The notes under the pieces: model-generated
What the model was told of the DNA's origin: nothing
Seen by the model: only the letters and a program-made list of their open reading frames with translations
Databases searched by the model: none
Part shown: positions 34,079 through 43,268 of the stretch, one piece after another
How positions within the stretch are numbered: position 1 is the stretch's first letter
Layout of the letters: each line of letters begins with the position of its first letter
Translations under genes and position numbers: made by a program
NCBI RefSeq assembly: GCF_019303495.1
Contig: NZ_JAEVFI010000015.1
Coordinates: 92,434-156,433, forward strand
Reading direction: 5' to 3'
DNA: 64,000 nucleotides
From: Streptomyces sp. JJ66
GTDB taxonomy: Bacteria > Actinomycetota > Actinomycetes > Streptomycetales > Streptomycetaceae

Positions 34079-34726
34079 ATGAGCAGCCCCACACCGCAGA
34101 CCGTCCCCACCCCAGCCGGCGACGCCCGCGTCACCTGGCATTCCGCGCCCGGCGCCCGCGCCGTCCTCGCCCTCGGCCACGGCGCCGGCGGCGGCATCGA
34201 GGCCCGCGACCTGATGGCGCTGGCCGCCGCGCTGCCCGCGCACGGCGTCACCGTCGCCCTCGTCGAGCAGCCCTGGCGGGTGGCCGGACGCAAGGTGGCG
34301 CCCGCGCCGAAGACGCTGGACGCCGCCTGGCGGGCGCTGTGGCCCGCGCTCACCGCGCCCGGGGTGCCGGTGGTCGCCGGGGGGCGCAGCGCGGGGGCCC
34401 GGGTGGCCTGCCGCACCGCCGCCGAGCTGGGCGCCGCGGGCGTGCTCGCGCTGGCGTTCCCGCTGCACCCGCCGGGGCGGCCCGCCTCGTCGCGGGCGGC
34501 GGAGCTGGCGGGGGCCGGGGTGCCGGTCCGTGTCGTCCAGGGCGGCCGGGACCCCTTCGGGCGGCCCGGCGAGTTCCCGTCCGGCACTGACCTGGTGCCC
34601 GTACCGGACGCCGACCACGGCTTCGCCGTGCCCCAGCGCGCCGACACCACCCAGGAGGCGGCGCTGGCGGCGGTCGTGGCCGCCGTCACGCACTGGGTGC
34701 CACGCCTGGGGCTGGCGCGGGAATGA
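34079..34726 (+). CDS. Alpha/beta hydrolase (KANL3/Tex30-like)
   Basis: 215 residues. GHGAGGGIEARDL forms the oxyanion region; the nucleophile elbow is GGRSAGARVA; VRVVQGGRDPFG holds the acid residue and PDADHGFAVP the histidine. So the Ser-Asp-His triad is complete. Substrate unknown. Start ATG at 34079. Its stop (34724-34726) overlaps the -35 of the sigR promoter. Confidence 0.82.
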   Translation: MSSPTPQTVPTPAGDARVTWHSAPGARAVLALGHGAGGGIEARDLMALAAALPAHGVTVALVEQPWRVAGRKVAPAPKTLDAAWRALWPALTAPGVPVVAGGRSAGARVACRTAAELGAAGVLALAFPLHPPGRPASSRAAELAGAGVPVRVVQGGRDPFGRPGEFPSGTDLVPVPDADHGFAVPQRADTTQEAALAAVVAAVTHWVPRLGLARE

Positions 34727-34746
34727 ATGCGCGGGTGCGGCTGTTG
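34719..34746 (+). promoter_or_regulatory. SigR-autoregulated promoter of sigR
   Basis: -35 GGGAAT (34719-34724), 18 bases, -10 GTTG (34743-34746): an exact match to the SigR consensus. It overlaps the stop codon of the hydrolase gene. Transcripts would start near 34753 and include the longer sigR reading frame from 34842. Confidence 0.85.
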
Positions 34747-35015
34747 TGCATCGGTGCCGGGGGCTGAACGCATGACGCACCGGCCGCACGAGCATACGGA
34801 TGACGACACGACGCACACGCGTGACGAAAGGGAGCCGCCCCATGGGTTCTGTCGCCTGCCCGCAGCGTCCCCGGGCCATTGACGTGGACTGGGCCACGCT
34901 CGCGCTGGCCGGTGCCCGGACGATGGACGCGGCGGATGAGGTGCGATCCGGTCCGGGTCGTCTATCCTCCGGTTCGAGTGGGCCCGGCCCCGGGCCCACC
35001 GCCGCAACGCAGGAG

Positions 35016-35696
35016 GTGGGTCCGGTCACCGGCACCGAGGACAGTCAGCAGCGCGCATCGCGGGAGACCGACGCCGAGCGCACCGCACGCTTTGAGCGCG
35101 ACGCCCTCGGCTACCTGGACCAGATGTACTCGGCCGCCCTGCGCATGACGCGCAACCCGGCCGACGCCGAAGACCTGGTGCAGGAGACGTACGCCAAGGC
35201 GTATGGCTCGTTCCACCAGTTCCGCGAGGGCACCAACCTCAAGGCGTGGCTCTACCGCATCCTGACCAACACGTTCATCAACTCCTACCGCAAGAAGCAG
35301 CGCGAACCGCAGCGCAGCGCGGCGGAGGAGATCGAGGACTGGCAGCTGGCCCGCGCCGAGTCGCACATGTCAACCGGCCTGCGCTCCGCGGAGTCGCAGG
35401 CGCTGGACCACCTGCCGGACACCGACGTGAAGGAGGCCCTGCAGGCGATCCCCGAGGAGTTCCGCATCGCGGTCTACCTCGCGGACGTCGAGGGGTTTGC
35501 CTACAAGGAGATCGCCGACATCATGGGGACGCCGATCGGCACCGTGATGTCACGGCTGCACCGAGGCCGCCGCCAGCTGCGCGGCATGCTGGAGGACTAC
35601 GCCCGCGAGCGCGGGCTCGTCCCGGCAGGCGCGGCGGCCAATGCGGCCAGTTCCGGGGGGTTCGACGAGGCGCACGACCGGAAGGGCTCGGACTGA
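35016..35696 (+). CDS. sigR: Thiol-oxidative-stress sigma factor SigR
   Basis: 226 residues from the GTG at 35016. Region 2: [38 protein letters not shown]; region 4: [44 protein letters not shown]. The sequence is nearly that of S. coelicolor SigR, as I recall it. An in-frame ATG at 34842 with AAGGGAG upstream would add 58 residues; S. coelicolor also makes a longer unstable form (SigR') from the inducible promoter. Control is by the SigR promoter (34719-34746) and by RsrA, encoded next with a TGATG overlap. Confidence 0.95.
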   Translation: MGPVTGTEDSQQRASRETDAERTARFERDALGYLDQMYSAALRMTRNPADAEDLVQETYAKAYGSFHQFREGTNLKAWLYRILTNTFINSYRKKQREPQRSAAEEIEDWQLARAESHMSTGLRSAESQALDHLPDTDVKEALQAIPEEFRIAVYLADVEGFAYKEIADIMGTPIGTVMSRLHRGRRQLRGMLEDYARERGLVPAGAAANAASSGGFDEAHDRKGSD

Positions 35697-36118
35697 TGAG
35701 CTGCGGAGAGCCGCACGAGACAGACTGCTCCGAGGTCCTGGACCACCTGTACGAATACCTGGACCAGGAGATGCCCGAAACAGACCGCGAAAAGCTCGCG
35801 GAGCACTTCGACGAGTGCTCGCCCTGCCTGGAGAAGTACGGGCTGGAGCAGGCGGTGAAGAAGCTGGTCAAGCGGTGCTGCGGGCACGACGACGTCCCCA
35901 CGGACCTGCGTTCGAAGGTGATGGGGCGCATCGACCTCATCCGCGCGGGGGAGCAGGTGCCCGACCAGGCGGTGCTGGACACCTCCGGCTACTCCCACGG
36001 CGACCCGTCCGCACAGCCCGGGCAGGCCCCGGCCACCGCCGCCGCCCCCCCGCCGCCGTCCGCCGAGGAGCCCGGCGGCTCCGGCCCGGCGGCCTCCGTT
36101 CGCCGTACCGTCCGCTGA
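35696..36118 (+). CDS. rsrA: Anti-sigma factor RsrA (zinc redox switch)
   Basis: 140 residues. The ZAS motif HFDECSPC (H-x3-C-x2-C) with Cys11 (HETDCSEV) forms the zinc site whose oxidation to a disulfide releases SigR. The first ~80 residues match known RsrA closely ([38 protein letters not shown]). Recalled S. coelicolor RsrA is about 105 residues; this one carries an extra Pro/Ala-rich tail ending VRRTVR. ATG overlaps the sigR stop by one base, so coupling is likely. Confidence 0.94.
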   Translation: MSCGEPHETDCSEVLDHLYEYLDQEMPETDREKLAEHFDECSPCLEKYGLEQAVKKLVKRCCGHDDVPTDLRSKVMGRIDLIRAGEQVPDQAVLDTSGYSHGDPSAQPGQAPATAAAPPPPSAEEPGGSGPAASVRRTVR

Positions 36119-36428
36119 GCGGGCTCCCGCCACCGCCGCCCCGTTCAGCCCGGTCCCCATGCCACCGCCCCGCCCCCTGCCCGTCCGCCCCCGGGTCCCG
36201 TCGTGTCGCGCCCTGCGGGCGCCTGTCGCAAGCTGACCCTGTAAGGGGCTGGTACAGCCGCACGGAACGGTCCGGCACCCGGGTCTTGAGCACACCCGGG
36301 AGCGGGCATGGTTGGATGCGAGGGCAGAGCACGGTAAGCGGACCCCCAGGGCACCCCCACGCGCCGCAGACGGCGCGCTCGACCGGGTACACGCCACCAT
36401 CGACAGGCGGGAATCAGGCGGGAGCATC
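36119..36428 (+). other. Intergenic region after rsrA
   Basis: No gene is supported in these 310 bases. CCCGGGT (36278-36284) and ACCCGGG (36294-36300) make a 7-base stem with a 9-base loop, a possible terminator or operator. GAGCATC precedes the TPR-gene start at 36429. I could not find a confident promoter, and no SigR-type motif has correct spacing here. Confidence 0.45.
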
Positions 36429-37445
36429 GTGAGGATCTTCGGCAAGGCACGGCACCGGCCGTCCACCGACTGGCGGCTGGCCACCGATCGGGCCTTCACC
36501 CTGATCGGCGACGGACGGTACGAGGACGCCGGAGAGCTGCTGACGCGGGCCGCGGACCTGGAGCCATGGCGCTCGGAGTCCTGGTTCAACCTGGCGCTGC
36601 TGCACAAGTTCCGCCACGACTGGGAGCAGGCGCGCACTACCGGGCTGCGGGCCGTCGCCCTGCTGGAGCGCGCCGCCGGGGCTCCCGACTGGTGGAACGT
36701 CGGCATCGCCGCCACCGCCCTGCAGGACTGGCCGCTGGCCCGCCGCGCCTGGCAGGCGTACGGGCTGAAGGTGCCCACCGACGCCGCGGGCGGCACCGGC
36801 ACGGGTGAGCCGCTGGGGATGCGGCTGGGCAGCGCCGCCGTCCGGCTGTCCCCGGAGGGCGAGTCCGAGGTGGTCTGGGGCCGTCGGCTGGACCCGGCCC
36901 GCATAGCCGTGCAGTCCATCCCGCTGCCGTCCTCCGGGCGCCGCTGGGGCGAGGTGGTCCTGCACGACGGCGTCCCGCACGGCGAGCGCACGGTCTCCGG
37001 CGGGTCGCGGCCCGCCGCCTTCCCCGTCTTCGACGAGATAGAACTCTGGGCGCCCTCGCCGGTGCCGACCTGGGTGGTGCTGCTGGAGGCCGCCACCGAG
37101 AGCGACCGCGAGGCGCTGGAACACCTGGCGGCCGAGGCGGGCTTCGCCGCCGAGGACTGGTCCTCCTCGGTGCGGCTGCTGTGCCGCTCCTGCTCGGAGT
37201 CCCGGATGCCCAGCGACGAGGGCGACGGCACCGCGCCCCGGCACGACCCGCACGATCACAGTGAACCCGGCCAGCCCGGGCCGCTGGGCCACATGACCGC
37301 GGGCGGCGGCCCGGACCAGGTGTGGACGCCCGAGCGGGAGTGCGGACTGGCCGCGCCCGCCTCGCTGGTCCGCGGCCTGCTGGACGGCTGGGTCGCCGAC
37401 AGCCCCGACACCCGCGAGTGGCGGGATCTGGAAGAGGTCTGCTGA
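36429..37445 (+). CDS. TPR-containing protein
   Basis: 338 residues. Residues 25-120 are tetratricopeptide-like (FTLIGDGRYEDAGELLTRAADLEPWRSESWFNLALLHKFRHDWEQA). The middle is a beta-rich region of unknown type (EVVWGRRLDPARIAVQSIPLPSSGRRWGEVVL). The C-terminus has CRSCSES and a His-rich loop (RHDPHDHSE) that could bind a metal. GTG at 36429. Its stop is 110 bases before def. Function unknown; the position after sigR-rsrA is recurrent in Streptomyces as I recall. Confidence 0.78.
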   Translation: MRIFGKARHRPSTDWRLATDRAFTLIGDGRYEDAGELLTRAADLEPWRSESWFNLALLHKFRHDWEQARTTGLRAVALLERAAGAPDWWNVGIAATALQDWPLARRAWQAYGLKVPTDAAGGTGTGEPLGMRLGSAAVRLSPEGESEVVWGRRLDPARIAVQSIPLPSSGRRWGEVVLHDGVPHGERTVSGGSRPAAFPVFDEIELWAPSPVPTWVVLLEAATESDREALEHLAAEAGFAAEDWSSSVRLLCRSCSESRMPSDEGDGTAPRHDPHDHSEPGQPGPLGHMTAGGGPDQVWTPERECGLAAPASLVRGLLDGWVADSPDTREWRDLEEVC

Positions 37446-37555
37446 CCCGCGCCCGTCTCCCGGCGCCTGGCCACCGGCCCCGGGCCGTCGCCGCCGCCCG
37501 GAGCCTTACCCTGTAGGGCGACCCCCAGCAGCAGTCGAGGAAGGCGTACGGCGGC

Positions 37556-38206
37556 ATGGCCCAGCAGCAACAGACCGGTGAGGCGCGCACCGACGCGGCC
37601 GACGCGGAGTTCATCCTCGACACCGAGGACTGCGAGGCACGCGAGAGCGCGCACCGGGAGCGCGGCACCGCCCGCCCCATCACCGTGGTGGGCAACCCGG
37701 TGCTGCACCGCGAGTGCCGGGACGTCACCGAGTTCGGCCCCGAGCTGGCGGCCCTGGTGGACGACATGTTCGCCTCGCAGCGTGCCGCCGAGGGCGTCGG
37801 GCTCGCCGCCAACCAGATCGGCATCGACCTGAAGGTGTTCGTCTACGACTGTCCGGACGACGACGGTGTGCGGCACGTCGGCGTGGTGTGCAACCCGGTG
37901 CTGGAGGAACTGCCCGCCGAGCGCCGCGTGCTGGACGACAGCAACGAGGGCTGCCTGTCCGTCCCCGGCGCCTACTGCGAACTCGCCCGGCCCGACTACG
38001 CCGTCGTCACCGGCCAGGACACCGACGGCAAGCCGATCAGGGTGCGCGGCACCGGCTACTTCGCCCGCTGCCTCCAGCACGAGACGGACCACCTGTACGG
38101 GCGGCTGTACATCGACCGCCTGTCCAAGCGGGAGCGCAAGGACGTCCTGCGGCAGATGGCCGAGTCCACCCCGCGCTATGAGACGGTGCCAGGCCCCCAG
38201 TCTTGA
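37556..38206 (+). CDS. def: Peptide deformylase
   Basis: 216 residues. PDF removes the formyl group from nascent N-terminal formyl-Met. All three metal-enzyme motifs are present: [18 protein letters not shown] and QHETDHLYG (the HExxH pair). The N-terminal ~40 residues ([20 protein letters not shown]) are extra compared with standard bacterial PDF. ATG at 37556. It is tail-to-tail with the ybdD-cstA unit, 10 bases apart. Confidence 0.94.
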   Translation: MAQQQQTGEARTDAADAEFILDTEDCEARESAHRERGTARPITVVGNPVLHRECRDVTEFGPELAALVDDMFASQRAAEGVGLAANQIGIDLKVFVYDCPDDDGVRHVGVVCNPVLEELPAERRVLDDSNEGCLSVPGAYCELARPDYAVVTGQDTDGKPIRVRGTGYFARCLQHETDHLYGRLYIDRLSKRERKDVLRQMAESTPRYETVPGPQS

Positions 38207-38216
38207 GTTCCGTGCC

Positions 38217-38423
38217 CTAGCAGCAGCGGAAGCCCTCGCGGGGGTCCGCCTCGCGGGCGTCGGTGCGACGGCGTTCGAACGCGCGGCGGCTGAGCACCGG
38301 CGCCGCCTGGTCGTGGCGGCGGGCGTGTGCCACGTACCGGTCGTAGGCGGCCTCGCCCGTCGCCTCGCGCCACAGCCAGCGCACGCGGGCGGCGGCCGTG
38401 CGGAGTCGGCGGCCCCGCGTCAC
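38217..38423 (-). CDS. ybdD: YbdD/YjiX-family small protein
   Basis: 68 residues (RLRTAAARVRWLWREATGEAAYDRYVAHARRHD, ending GFRCC). This small family almost always follows cstA-type pyruvate transporters and is needed with them. GTG start (38421-38423) overlaps the cstA stop (TGA at 38420-38422), so translation is coupled. It lacks membrane segments. Confidence 0.85.
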   Translation of the reverse strand: MTRGRRLRTAAARVRWLWREATGEAAYDRYVAHARRHDQAAPVLSRRAFERRRTDAREADPREGFRCC

Positions 38424-40636
38424 GACCGCACACCGGCTGACGGCTCGGGGCTCTCGCCGTCGCGCCCGGCGGTGAGAGCGGCCAGTTCCGCCTTCTCCTC
38501 CTTCGTCGGGATGAGCCCGGCCGGTGCGACCAGCTTCGAGCGCTCGTAGGGTGCCTCGTGCAGCGTGACCGTCTGCGGCGCGTGTACGGCCTTCCAGCAC
38601 ATCCGGCCCGCGTCCGCGATGACGATGATGATGAGCGCGGCGAACAGGGCGGCGAGCACACCGTCCACGGTGGAGTTGGTGACGACGGTGTGCATCTCGC
38701 CCATGGTGCTCGCCGGTGCCAGGACCTCGCCGCGTTCGATCGCCTCCTGGTAGACGCGGCGCTGGGTGAAGAAGCCCAGGGCCGGGTCGGAGGAGAAGAT
38801 CTTCTGCCAGCTCGCCGTGAGCGTCACGGCGACGTCCCAGGCCAGCGGTACCGCTGTCACCCAGGCCCACTTCAGGCGTCCGGACTTCACCAGCAGCGTG
38901 GTGCACACCGCCAGCGCGACGGCCGCCAGCAGCTGGTTGGCGATGCCGAACAGCGGGAACAGCTGGTTGATGCCGCCGAGTGGGTCGTGCACCCCGACCC
39001 ACAGGAAGTAGCTCCAGCCGCCCACCACCAGCGCGCTGGCCAGCCACACGCCGGGCTTCCAGCTGACGTCCTTCATCGGCTTGAAGACGTTGCCGAGGGT
39101 GTCCTGGAGCATGAAGCGGCCGACGCGGGTTCCGGCGTCCAGGGTGGTGAGGATGAACAGTGCCTCGAACATGATCGCGAAGTGATACCAGAACGCCTTC
39201 ATGGCGGCGCCGCCGATCACCGCCGAGAAGATCTCGGACATGCCCAGGGCGAAGGTCGGCGCGCCACCGGTGCGGGAGAGCAGGCTCTCCTCCTCCACGG
39301 AGGCGGCCGCGGCGGCCAGCGTCTCCGGGGAGATGGAGAACCCGAGGTCGGCCACCGCCCGGGACGCCGACTCCACCGTCTCGCCGAGGACGCCGGCCGG
39401 GGAGTTGACCGCGAAGAACAGGCCCGGGTCGATGATGCAGGCGGTGATCATCGCCATCACGGCGACGAACGACTCCGTCAGCATCGCGCCGTAGCCGACC
39501 ATGCGGACCTGTGTCTCCTTCTGGATCATCTTCGGCGTGGTGCCGGAGGAGACCAGGGCGTGGAAGCCGGAGAGCGCCCCGCAGGCGATGGTGATGAAGA
39601 CGAACGGGAAGAGCGAACCGGCGAAGACGGGGCCGTCGCCGCGCGCGGCGAACTCGGTGACGGCGGGCATCTTCAGCGTCGGCAGCGCGATGACCACGCC
39701 GAGGGCGAGCAGCGCGATCGTGCCGACCTTCATGAACGTGGACAGGTAGTCGCGCGGCGCCAGCAGCATCCACACCGGCAGCACCGAGGCGACGAAGCCG
39801 TAGGCCGCCATCCACACCACCAGCGTGCCCGGCGCCAGGGTGAAGGCGTCGGCGTAGGCAGACTCCGCCACCCAGCCCCCCGCCACGATCGCGAGCAGCA
39901 GCAGCGCGACGCCGATGACGGACACCTCGGTCACCCGGCCAGGCCGCAGCACCCGCAGGTAGAAGCCCATGAACAGGGCGATCGGGATCGTCATCGCGAT
40001 CGAGAACACGCCCCACGGGGAGTGCGCGAGGGCGTTGACGATCACCAGTGCCAGCACCGCGAGCAGGATGATCATGATGGCGAAGACGGCGACGAGCGCG
40101 GCGGCGCCGCCGAACGGCCCGATCTCATCGCGCGCCATCTGCCCCAGCGAGCGGCCGTTGCGCCGGGTGGAGAAGAACAGCGTGACCATGTCCTGCACAG
40201 CCCCGGCGAAGATGACGCCGACGATGATCCAGATCGTCCCGGGCAGATAGCCCATCTGCGCGGCGAGCACCGGGCCGACGAGGGGCCCCGCCCCGGCGAC
40301 CGCGGCGAAGTGGTGCCCGAACAGCACGCGCCGGTCGGTGGGGTGGAAGTCGACGCCGTTGTCGAGCCGTTCGGCGGGGGTGGCGCGGGTCTTGTCCACC
40401 CGCAGGACGCGGTAGGCGATGAAGCGCGCGTAGAAGCGGTGGCCGATCGCGTAGCTGCCGAGTGCGGCGGCCACCATCCAGGCGGCGGAGACTTCCTCGC
40501 CCCGGGAGAGCGCGAGCACGGCCCAGCTGACGGCACCGACGAGGGCCACGGCCGTCCACACCGCGATCGTCTTCGGCGACGGGCCGCCGCGTCCCGTCCG
40601 GCCCCCGGTTCCGGCTGCTGCTGCGGGTTCGGTCAT
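38420..40636 (-). CDS. cstA: CstA-family pyruvate/peptide transporter
   Basis: 738 residues with about 16-18 membrane helices. Conserved segments: RRVLFGHHFAAVAGAGPLVGPVLAAQMGYLPG near the start, MITACIIDPGLFFAVNSP, GGAPTFALGMSEIFS, GINQLFPLFGIANQLLAAVAL. CstA proteins take up pyruvate, with YbdD-like partners. The C-terminal tail (TKEEKAELAALTAGRDGESPE) is cytoplasmic. ATG at 40636. Substrate is inferred from family. Confidence 0.9.
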   Translation of the reverse strand: MTEPAAAAGTGGRTGRGGPSPKTIAVWTAVALVGAVSWAVLALSRGEEVSAAWMVAAALGSYAIGHRFYARFIAYRVLRVDKTRATPAERLDNGVDFHPTDRRVLFGHHFAAVAGAGPLVGPVLAAQMGYLPGTIWIIVGVIFAGAVQDMVTLFFSTRRNGRSLGQMARDEIGPFGGAAALVAVFAIMIILLAVLALVIVNALAHSPWGVFSIAMTIPIALFMGFYLRVLRPGRVTEVSVIGVALLLLAIVAGGWVAESAYADAFTLAPGTLVVWMAAYGFVASVLPVWMLLAPRDYLSTFMKVGTIALLALGVVIALPTLKMPAVTEFAARGDGPVFAGSLFPFVFITIACGALSGFHALVSSGTTPKMIQKETQVRMVGYGAMLTESFVAVMAMITACIIDPGLFFAVNSPAGVLGETVESASRAVADLGFSISPETLAAAAASVEEESLLSRTGGAPTFALGMSEIFSAVIGGAAMKAFWYHFAIMFEALFILTTLDAGTRVGRFMLQDTLGNVFKPMKDVSWKPGVWLASALVVGGWSYFLWVGVHDPLGGINQLFPLFGIANQLLAAVALAVCTTLLVKSGRLKWAWVTAVPLAWDVAVTLTASWQKIFSSDPALGFFTQRRVYQEAIERGEVLAPASTMGEMHTVVTNSTVDGVLAALFAALIIIVIADAGRMCWKAVHAPQTVTLHEAPYERSKLVAPAGLIPTKEEKAELAALTAGRDGESPEPSAGVRS

Positions 40637-40784
40637 GCCCGACTCACTCCGTTCCTGCAGGTGGTTGCTCTGCCGCGCGGAGGAAATCTAGGTCAGCGGT
40701 GCGGTGGGCGTCACTTGGTGTCAAGAACGCGGGAGGCCGAACGGTCGAGTTCTGCGGTGAACGGCCGTGGGCGGGCGCCCGGGG

Positions 40785-41552
40785 TCAGTCCGCCGGGCGG
40801 CGGAGGCGGGCTACGAACTTGTAGCGGTCGCCACGGTAGACGGAACGGACCCACTCGACGGGCTCGCCGTCGCGGTCGTAGGAGTGGCGGGAGAGCATCA
40901 GCATCGGCAGGCCGACGTCGGTACCGAGCAGGCCCGCCTCACGGGGCGAGGCGAGCGCGGTCTCGATCGTCTCCTCGGCCTCCGCCAGCTGGACGTCGTA
41001 GACCTCCGACAGCGCCGTGTAGAGCGAGGCGTACTTCATCAGGCTGCGCCGCAGCGCCGGGAAGCGCTTCTGGGACAGGTGCGTGGTCTCGATGGCCATC
41101 GGCTCGCCGCTGGCCAGCCGCAGCCGCTCGATGCGCAGCACGCGCCCGCCCGCTGGCACGTCCAGCAGACCGGCCAGCCGGTCGTCGGCGGTAACGTAGC
41201 CGATGTCGAGCAGCTGGGACGTCGGCTCCAGCCCCTGCGCGCGCATGTCCTCGGTGTAGGAGGTCAGCTGCAGCGCCTGCGAGACCTTCGGCTTGGCGAC
41301 GAAGGTGCCCTTGCCCTGGATGCGTTCGAGCCGTCCCTCGACGACCAGCTCCTGCAGCGCCTGCCGCACGGTGGTGCGCGAGGTGTCGAACTCGGTGGCC
41401 AGCGTGCGCTCCGGCGGCACGGGGGTACCGGGGGGCATGGTTTCGGTCATCTCCAGCAGGTGGCGCTTGAGACGGTAATACTTGGGTACACGCGCCGTCC
41501 GCGACGCGGCCCCGCCCGAGCCGTTGTCGCTGACACCCTCGGGTGTGCTCAC
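40785..41552 (-). CDS. dasR: DasR, GntR/HutC-family N-acetylglucosamine regulator
   Basis: 255 residues. Winged helix: [41 protein letters not shown]; then the UTRA effector domain ([41 protein letters not shown]). Near-identical to S. coelicolor DasR as recalled. DasR represses chitin/GlcNAc uptake and links it to antibiotic control; GlcNAc-6-P and GlcN-6-P release it. GTG at 41552 ([10 protein letters not shown]) is chosen to match family N-termini. Two dre boxes lie in the 306-base gap to dasA. Confidence 0.95.
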   Translation of the reverse strand: MSTPEGVSDNGSGGAASRTARVPKYYRLKRHLLEMTETMPPGTPVPPERTLATEFDTSRTTVRQALQELVVEGRLERIQGKGTFVAKPKVSQALQLTSYTEDMRAQGLEPTSQLLDIGYVTADDRLAGLLDVPAGGRVLRIERLRLASGEPMAIETTHLSQKRFPALRRSLMKYASLYTALSEVYDVQLAEAEETIETALASPREAGLLGTDVGLPMLMLSRHSYDRDGEPVEWVRSVYRGDRYKFVARLRRPAD

Positions 41553-41721
41553 GTGTCGTCCTGCTGCCGTCACCGGCTTCCTCCGACTCCCTTAGCGTGA
41601 CCTGTCCGGCCGACCGGCTGGGCACTTTCGGCCCCACATCCTGGCACGGGGCGCGCGGGCGGCTGCCGTCCGGTACAGATGTCGGTCCGGTAACGGACGG
41701 GGCCGCCCCTCTTATACACCC

Positions 41722-41750
41722 TTGACACCCCTATAGGTCTAGGCCAAGCT
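41722..41750 (+). promoter_or_regulatory. Probable dasA promoter
   Basis: -35 TTGACA (41722-41727), 17 bases, -10-like CAAGCT (41745-41750, weak). The first dre box lies across the spacer and -10, so DasR would block RNA polymerase. Confidence 0.5.
41733..41748 (+). promoter_or_regulatory. dre box 1 (DasR-binding)
   Basis: ATAGGTCTAGGCCAAG: agrees with the core GGTCTAG.CCA of the dre consensus ACTGGTCTAGACCACT at most positions. Confidence 0.65.
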
Positions 41751-41756
41751 GCGGGA

Positions 41757-41772
41757 ACTGGTCTAAACCATT
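41757..41772 (+). promoter_or_regulatory. dre box 2 (DasR-binding)
   Basis: ACTGGTCTAAACCATT: differs from the dre consensus in only two positions. It is 24 bases downstream of box 1, on the same face of the helix or close to it, in the dasA leader. Confidence 0.82.
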
Positions 41773-41858
41773 AAAGGCCAATCCCAGTCCCACGGGCACT
41801 ACTTCGCACGTATGTCCTCGCGGTGGGCGGGAGGTTTCTGCATCCCGAGGAGGGTGAC

Positions 41859-43133
41859 GTGAGGCGCAAGCTCATAGCGGCCATCGGTGTGGCGGCGATG
41901 ATGGGAGTCGCGGCGTGCGGTTCCGGCGGCGAGGACACGCTGAGTACCGACGGTGACCAGAAGCTCACCGTGTGGGTAATGGACGGCTCCGCTCCCGAGG
42001 AGTGGGTCACCGAGCTCAACAAGGAGTTCGAGGCGGCCCACGAGGGCGTGACCGTGGACGTCCAGGAACAGCAGTGGAACGGCATCCAGGAGAGGATCAC
42101 CACCTCGCTGTCCGAGGACGCGCCGCCGGACATCCTGGAACTCGGCAACACCCAGACCGCCGGTTACGCGGTCACCGGCGGCCTGGCCGACCTCACCGGC
42201 CTGAAGGACGAGCTGGGCTATGACAGCTGGAACGAGGGCATGCTGCCCTCGGCCGAGCTGGACGGCAAGCTCTACGCCGCCCCGTGGTACGCGGCCAACC
42301 GCGCCGTGATCTACGACAAGAGCATCTTCGAGGACGCCGGGGTCGAGGTGCCCCAGACCCGCGAGGAGTGGGTCGAGGGGCTGCGGAAGATCGACGAGAA
42401 GACCGACGCCCAGCCCATCTACCTGCCGGGCCAGAGCTGGTACGTCTACGCCGGTTTCCTGTGGGACGAGGGCGGGAAGCTCGCGGTGGAGGACGGCGAC
42501 CAGTGGAAGGGCACGCTGGCCACCCCGGAGGGCGAGGCGGCCATGAACTTCTACGAGGAGCTGCAGTCCTTCTCCACCGCGCCCAAGGACACCGACGAGG
42601 CCACCCCGCAGCAGTCCACCGACATCGTGCCCAAGGGTGACGTCGCCTCCTGGATCGGGCTCGGCTGGGAAGCGGGCGGCGCCATCGCCGCGATCGAGGA
42701 GGCCGGCGGCGAGGCCGACTTCGGCTACTTCCCGATCCCCGGCAAGACCGCCGACCAGCCCGGCCACGTCTTCTTCGGCGGCTCCAACCTCGCCGTCTCC
42801 GAGCGGTCCCAGAACAAGGAGCTGGCGCAGGAGTGGCTGAAGCTGGCCACCTCCGAGAAGTGGATGAAGAAGTACGCCGAGGCCACCGGCGGCGCGCTGC
42901 TGCCCAACTCGGAGGCCGCGCAGGTCACCCCGGAACCCGGCTCGTTCGCCGAGGCCATGGTCAAGGCAGCCGACGTCGGCCGCATCACCCCCGTCACCCC
43001 GGGCTGGGCCAACGTCGAGACCGACCCGAACCCGATCAAGCAGTACCTGACCAACGCGCTGAACGGAACGGACCCGCAGAAAGCCGGTGACCAGGCCGAC
43101 GAGGTCATCACCGAGCGCATCAACCAGGGCTGA
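41859..43133 (+). CDS. dasA: DasA, chitobiose/GlcNAc-binding lipoprotein
   Basis: 424 residues. Signal peptide with lipobox (IGVAAMMGVAACGSGG), Cys at residue 20, so it is a lipid-anchored substrate-binding protein of the CUT1 class. Fold features: LTVWVMDGSAPEEWVTELNKEFE, PPDILELGNTQTAGYA, LYAAPWYAANRAVIYDK. It delivers N,N'-diacetylchitobiose to DasBC. GTG at 41859 after GAGGAGGG. It is the first gene of the das operon and under DasR control. Confidence 0.93.
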   Translation: MRRKLIAAIGVAAMMGVAACGSGGEDTLSTDGDQKLTVWVMDGSAPEEWVTELNKEFEAAHEGVTVDVQEQQWNGIQERITTSLSEDAPPDILELGNTQTAGYAVTGGLADLTGLKDELGYDSWNEGMLPSAELDGKLYAAPWYAANRAVIYDKSIFEDAGVEVPQTREEWVEGLRKIDEKTDAQPIYLPGQSWYVYAGFLWDEGGKLAVEDGDQWKGTLATPEGEAAMNFYEELQSFSTAPKDTDEATPQQSTDIVPKGDVASWIGLGWEAGGAIAAIEEAGGEADFGYFPIPGKTADQPGHVFFGGSNLAVSERSQNKELAQEWLKLATSEKWMKKYAEATGGALLPNSEAAQVTPEPGSFAEAMVKAADVGRITPVTPGWANVETDPNPIKQYLTNALNGTDPQKAGDQADEVITERINQG

Positions 43134-43145
43134 GCCCCCGGGCGT

Positions 43146-43182
43146 GCCCGCCCCGGCCCGCGTCACCAGGGCCGGGGCGGGC
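43146..43182 (+). promoter_or_regulatory. Stem-loop between dasA and dasB
   Basis: GCCCGCCCCGGCCC (43146-43159) and GGGCCGGGGCGGGC (43169-43182) form a perfect 14-base stem with a 9-base loop in the 135-base gap. Such a hairpin can protect the dasA mRNA end and reduce read-through, so more binding protein than permease is made. Confidence 0.7.
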
Positions 43183-43268
43183 CCCGCCACCCCCGCCGGT
43201 ACGGCACCGGCCCGTGGCCGTGCCGTACGGCTCGGCGAAGGCTCGACGAAGGTCCGAGGAAGAAGACC

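Noticed and set aside
36248-36320. SigR-type promoter for the TPR gene (GGAAC at 36264)
   Set aside because: Eighteen bases after GGAAC the sequence is not GTT, so it fails the spacing seen at sigR, mycoredoxin and UPF0182.
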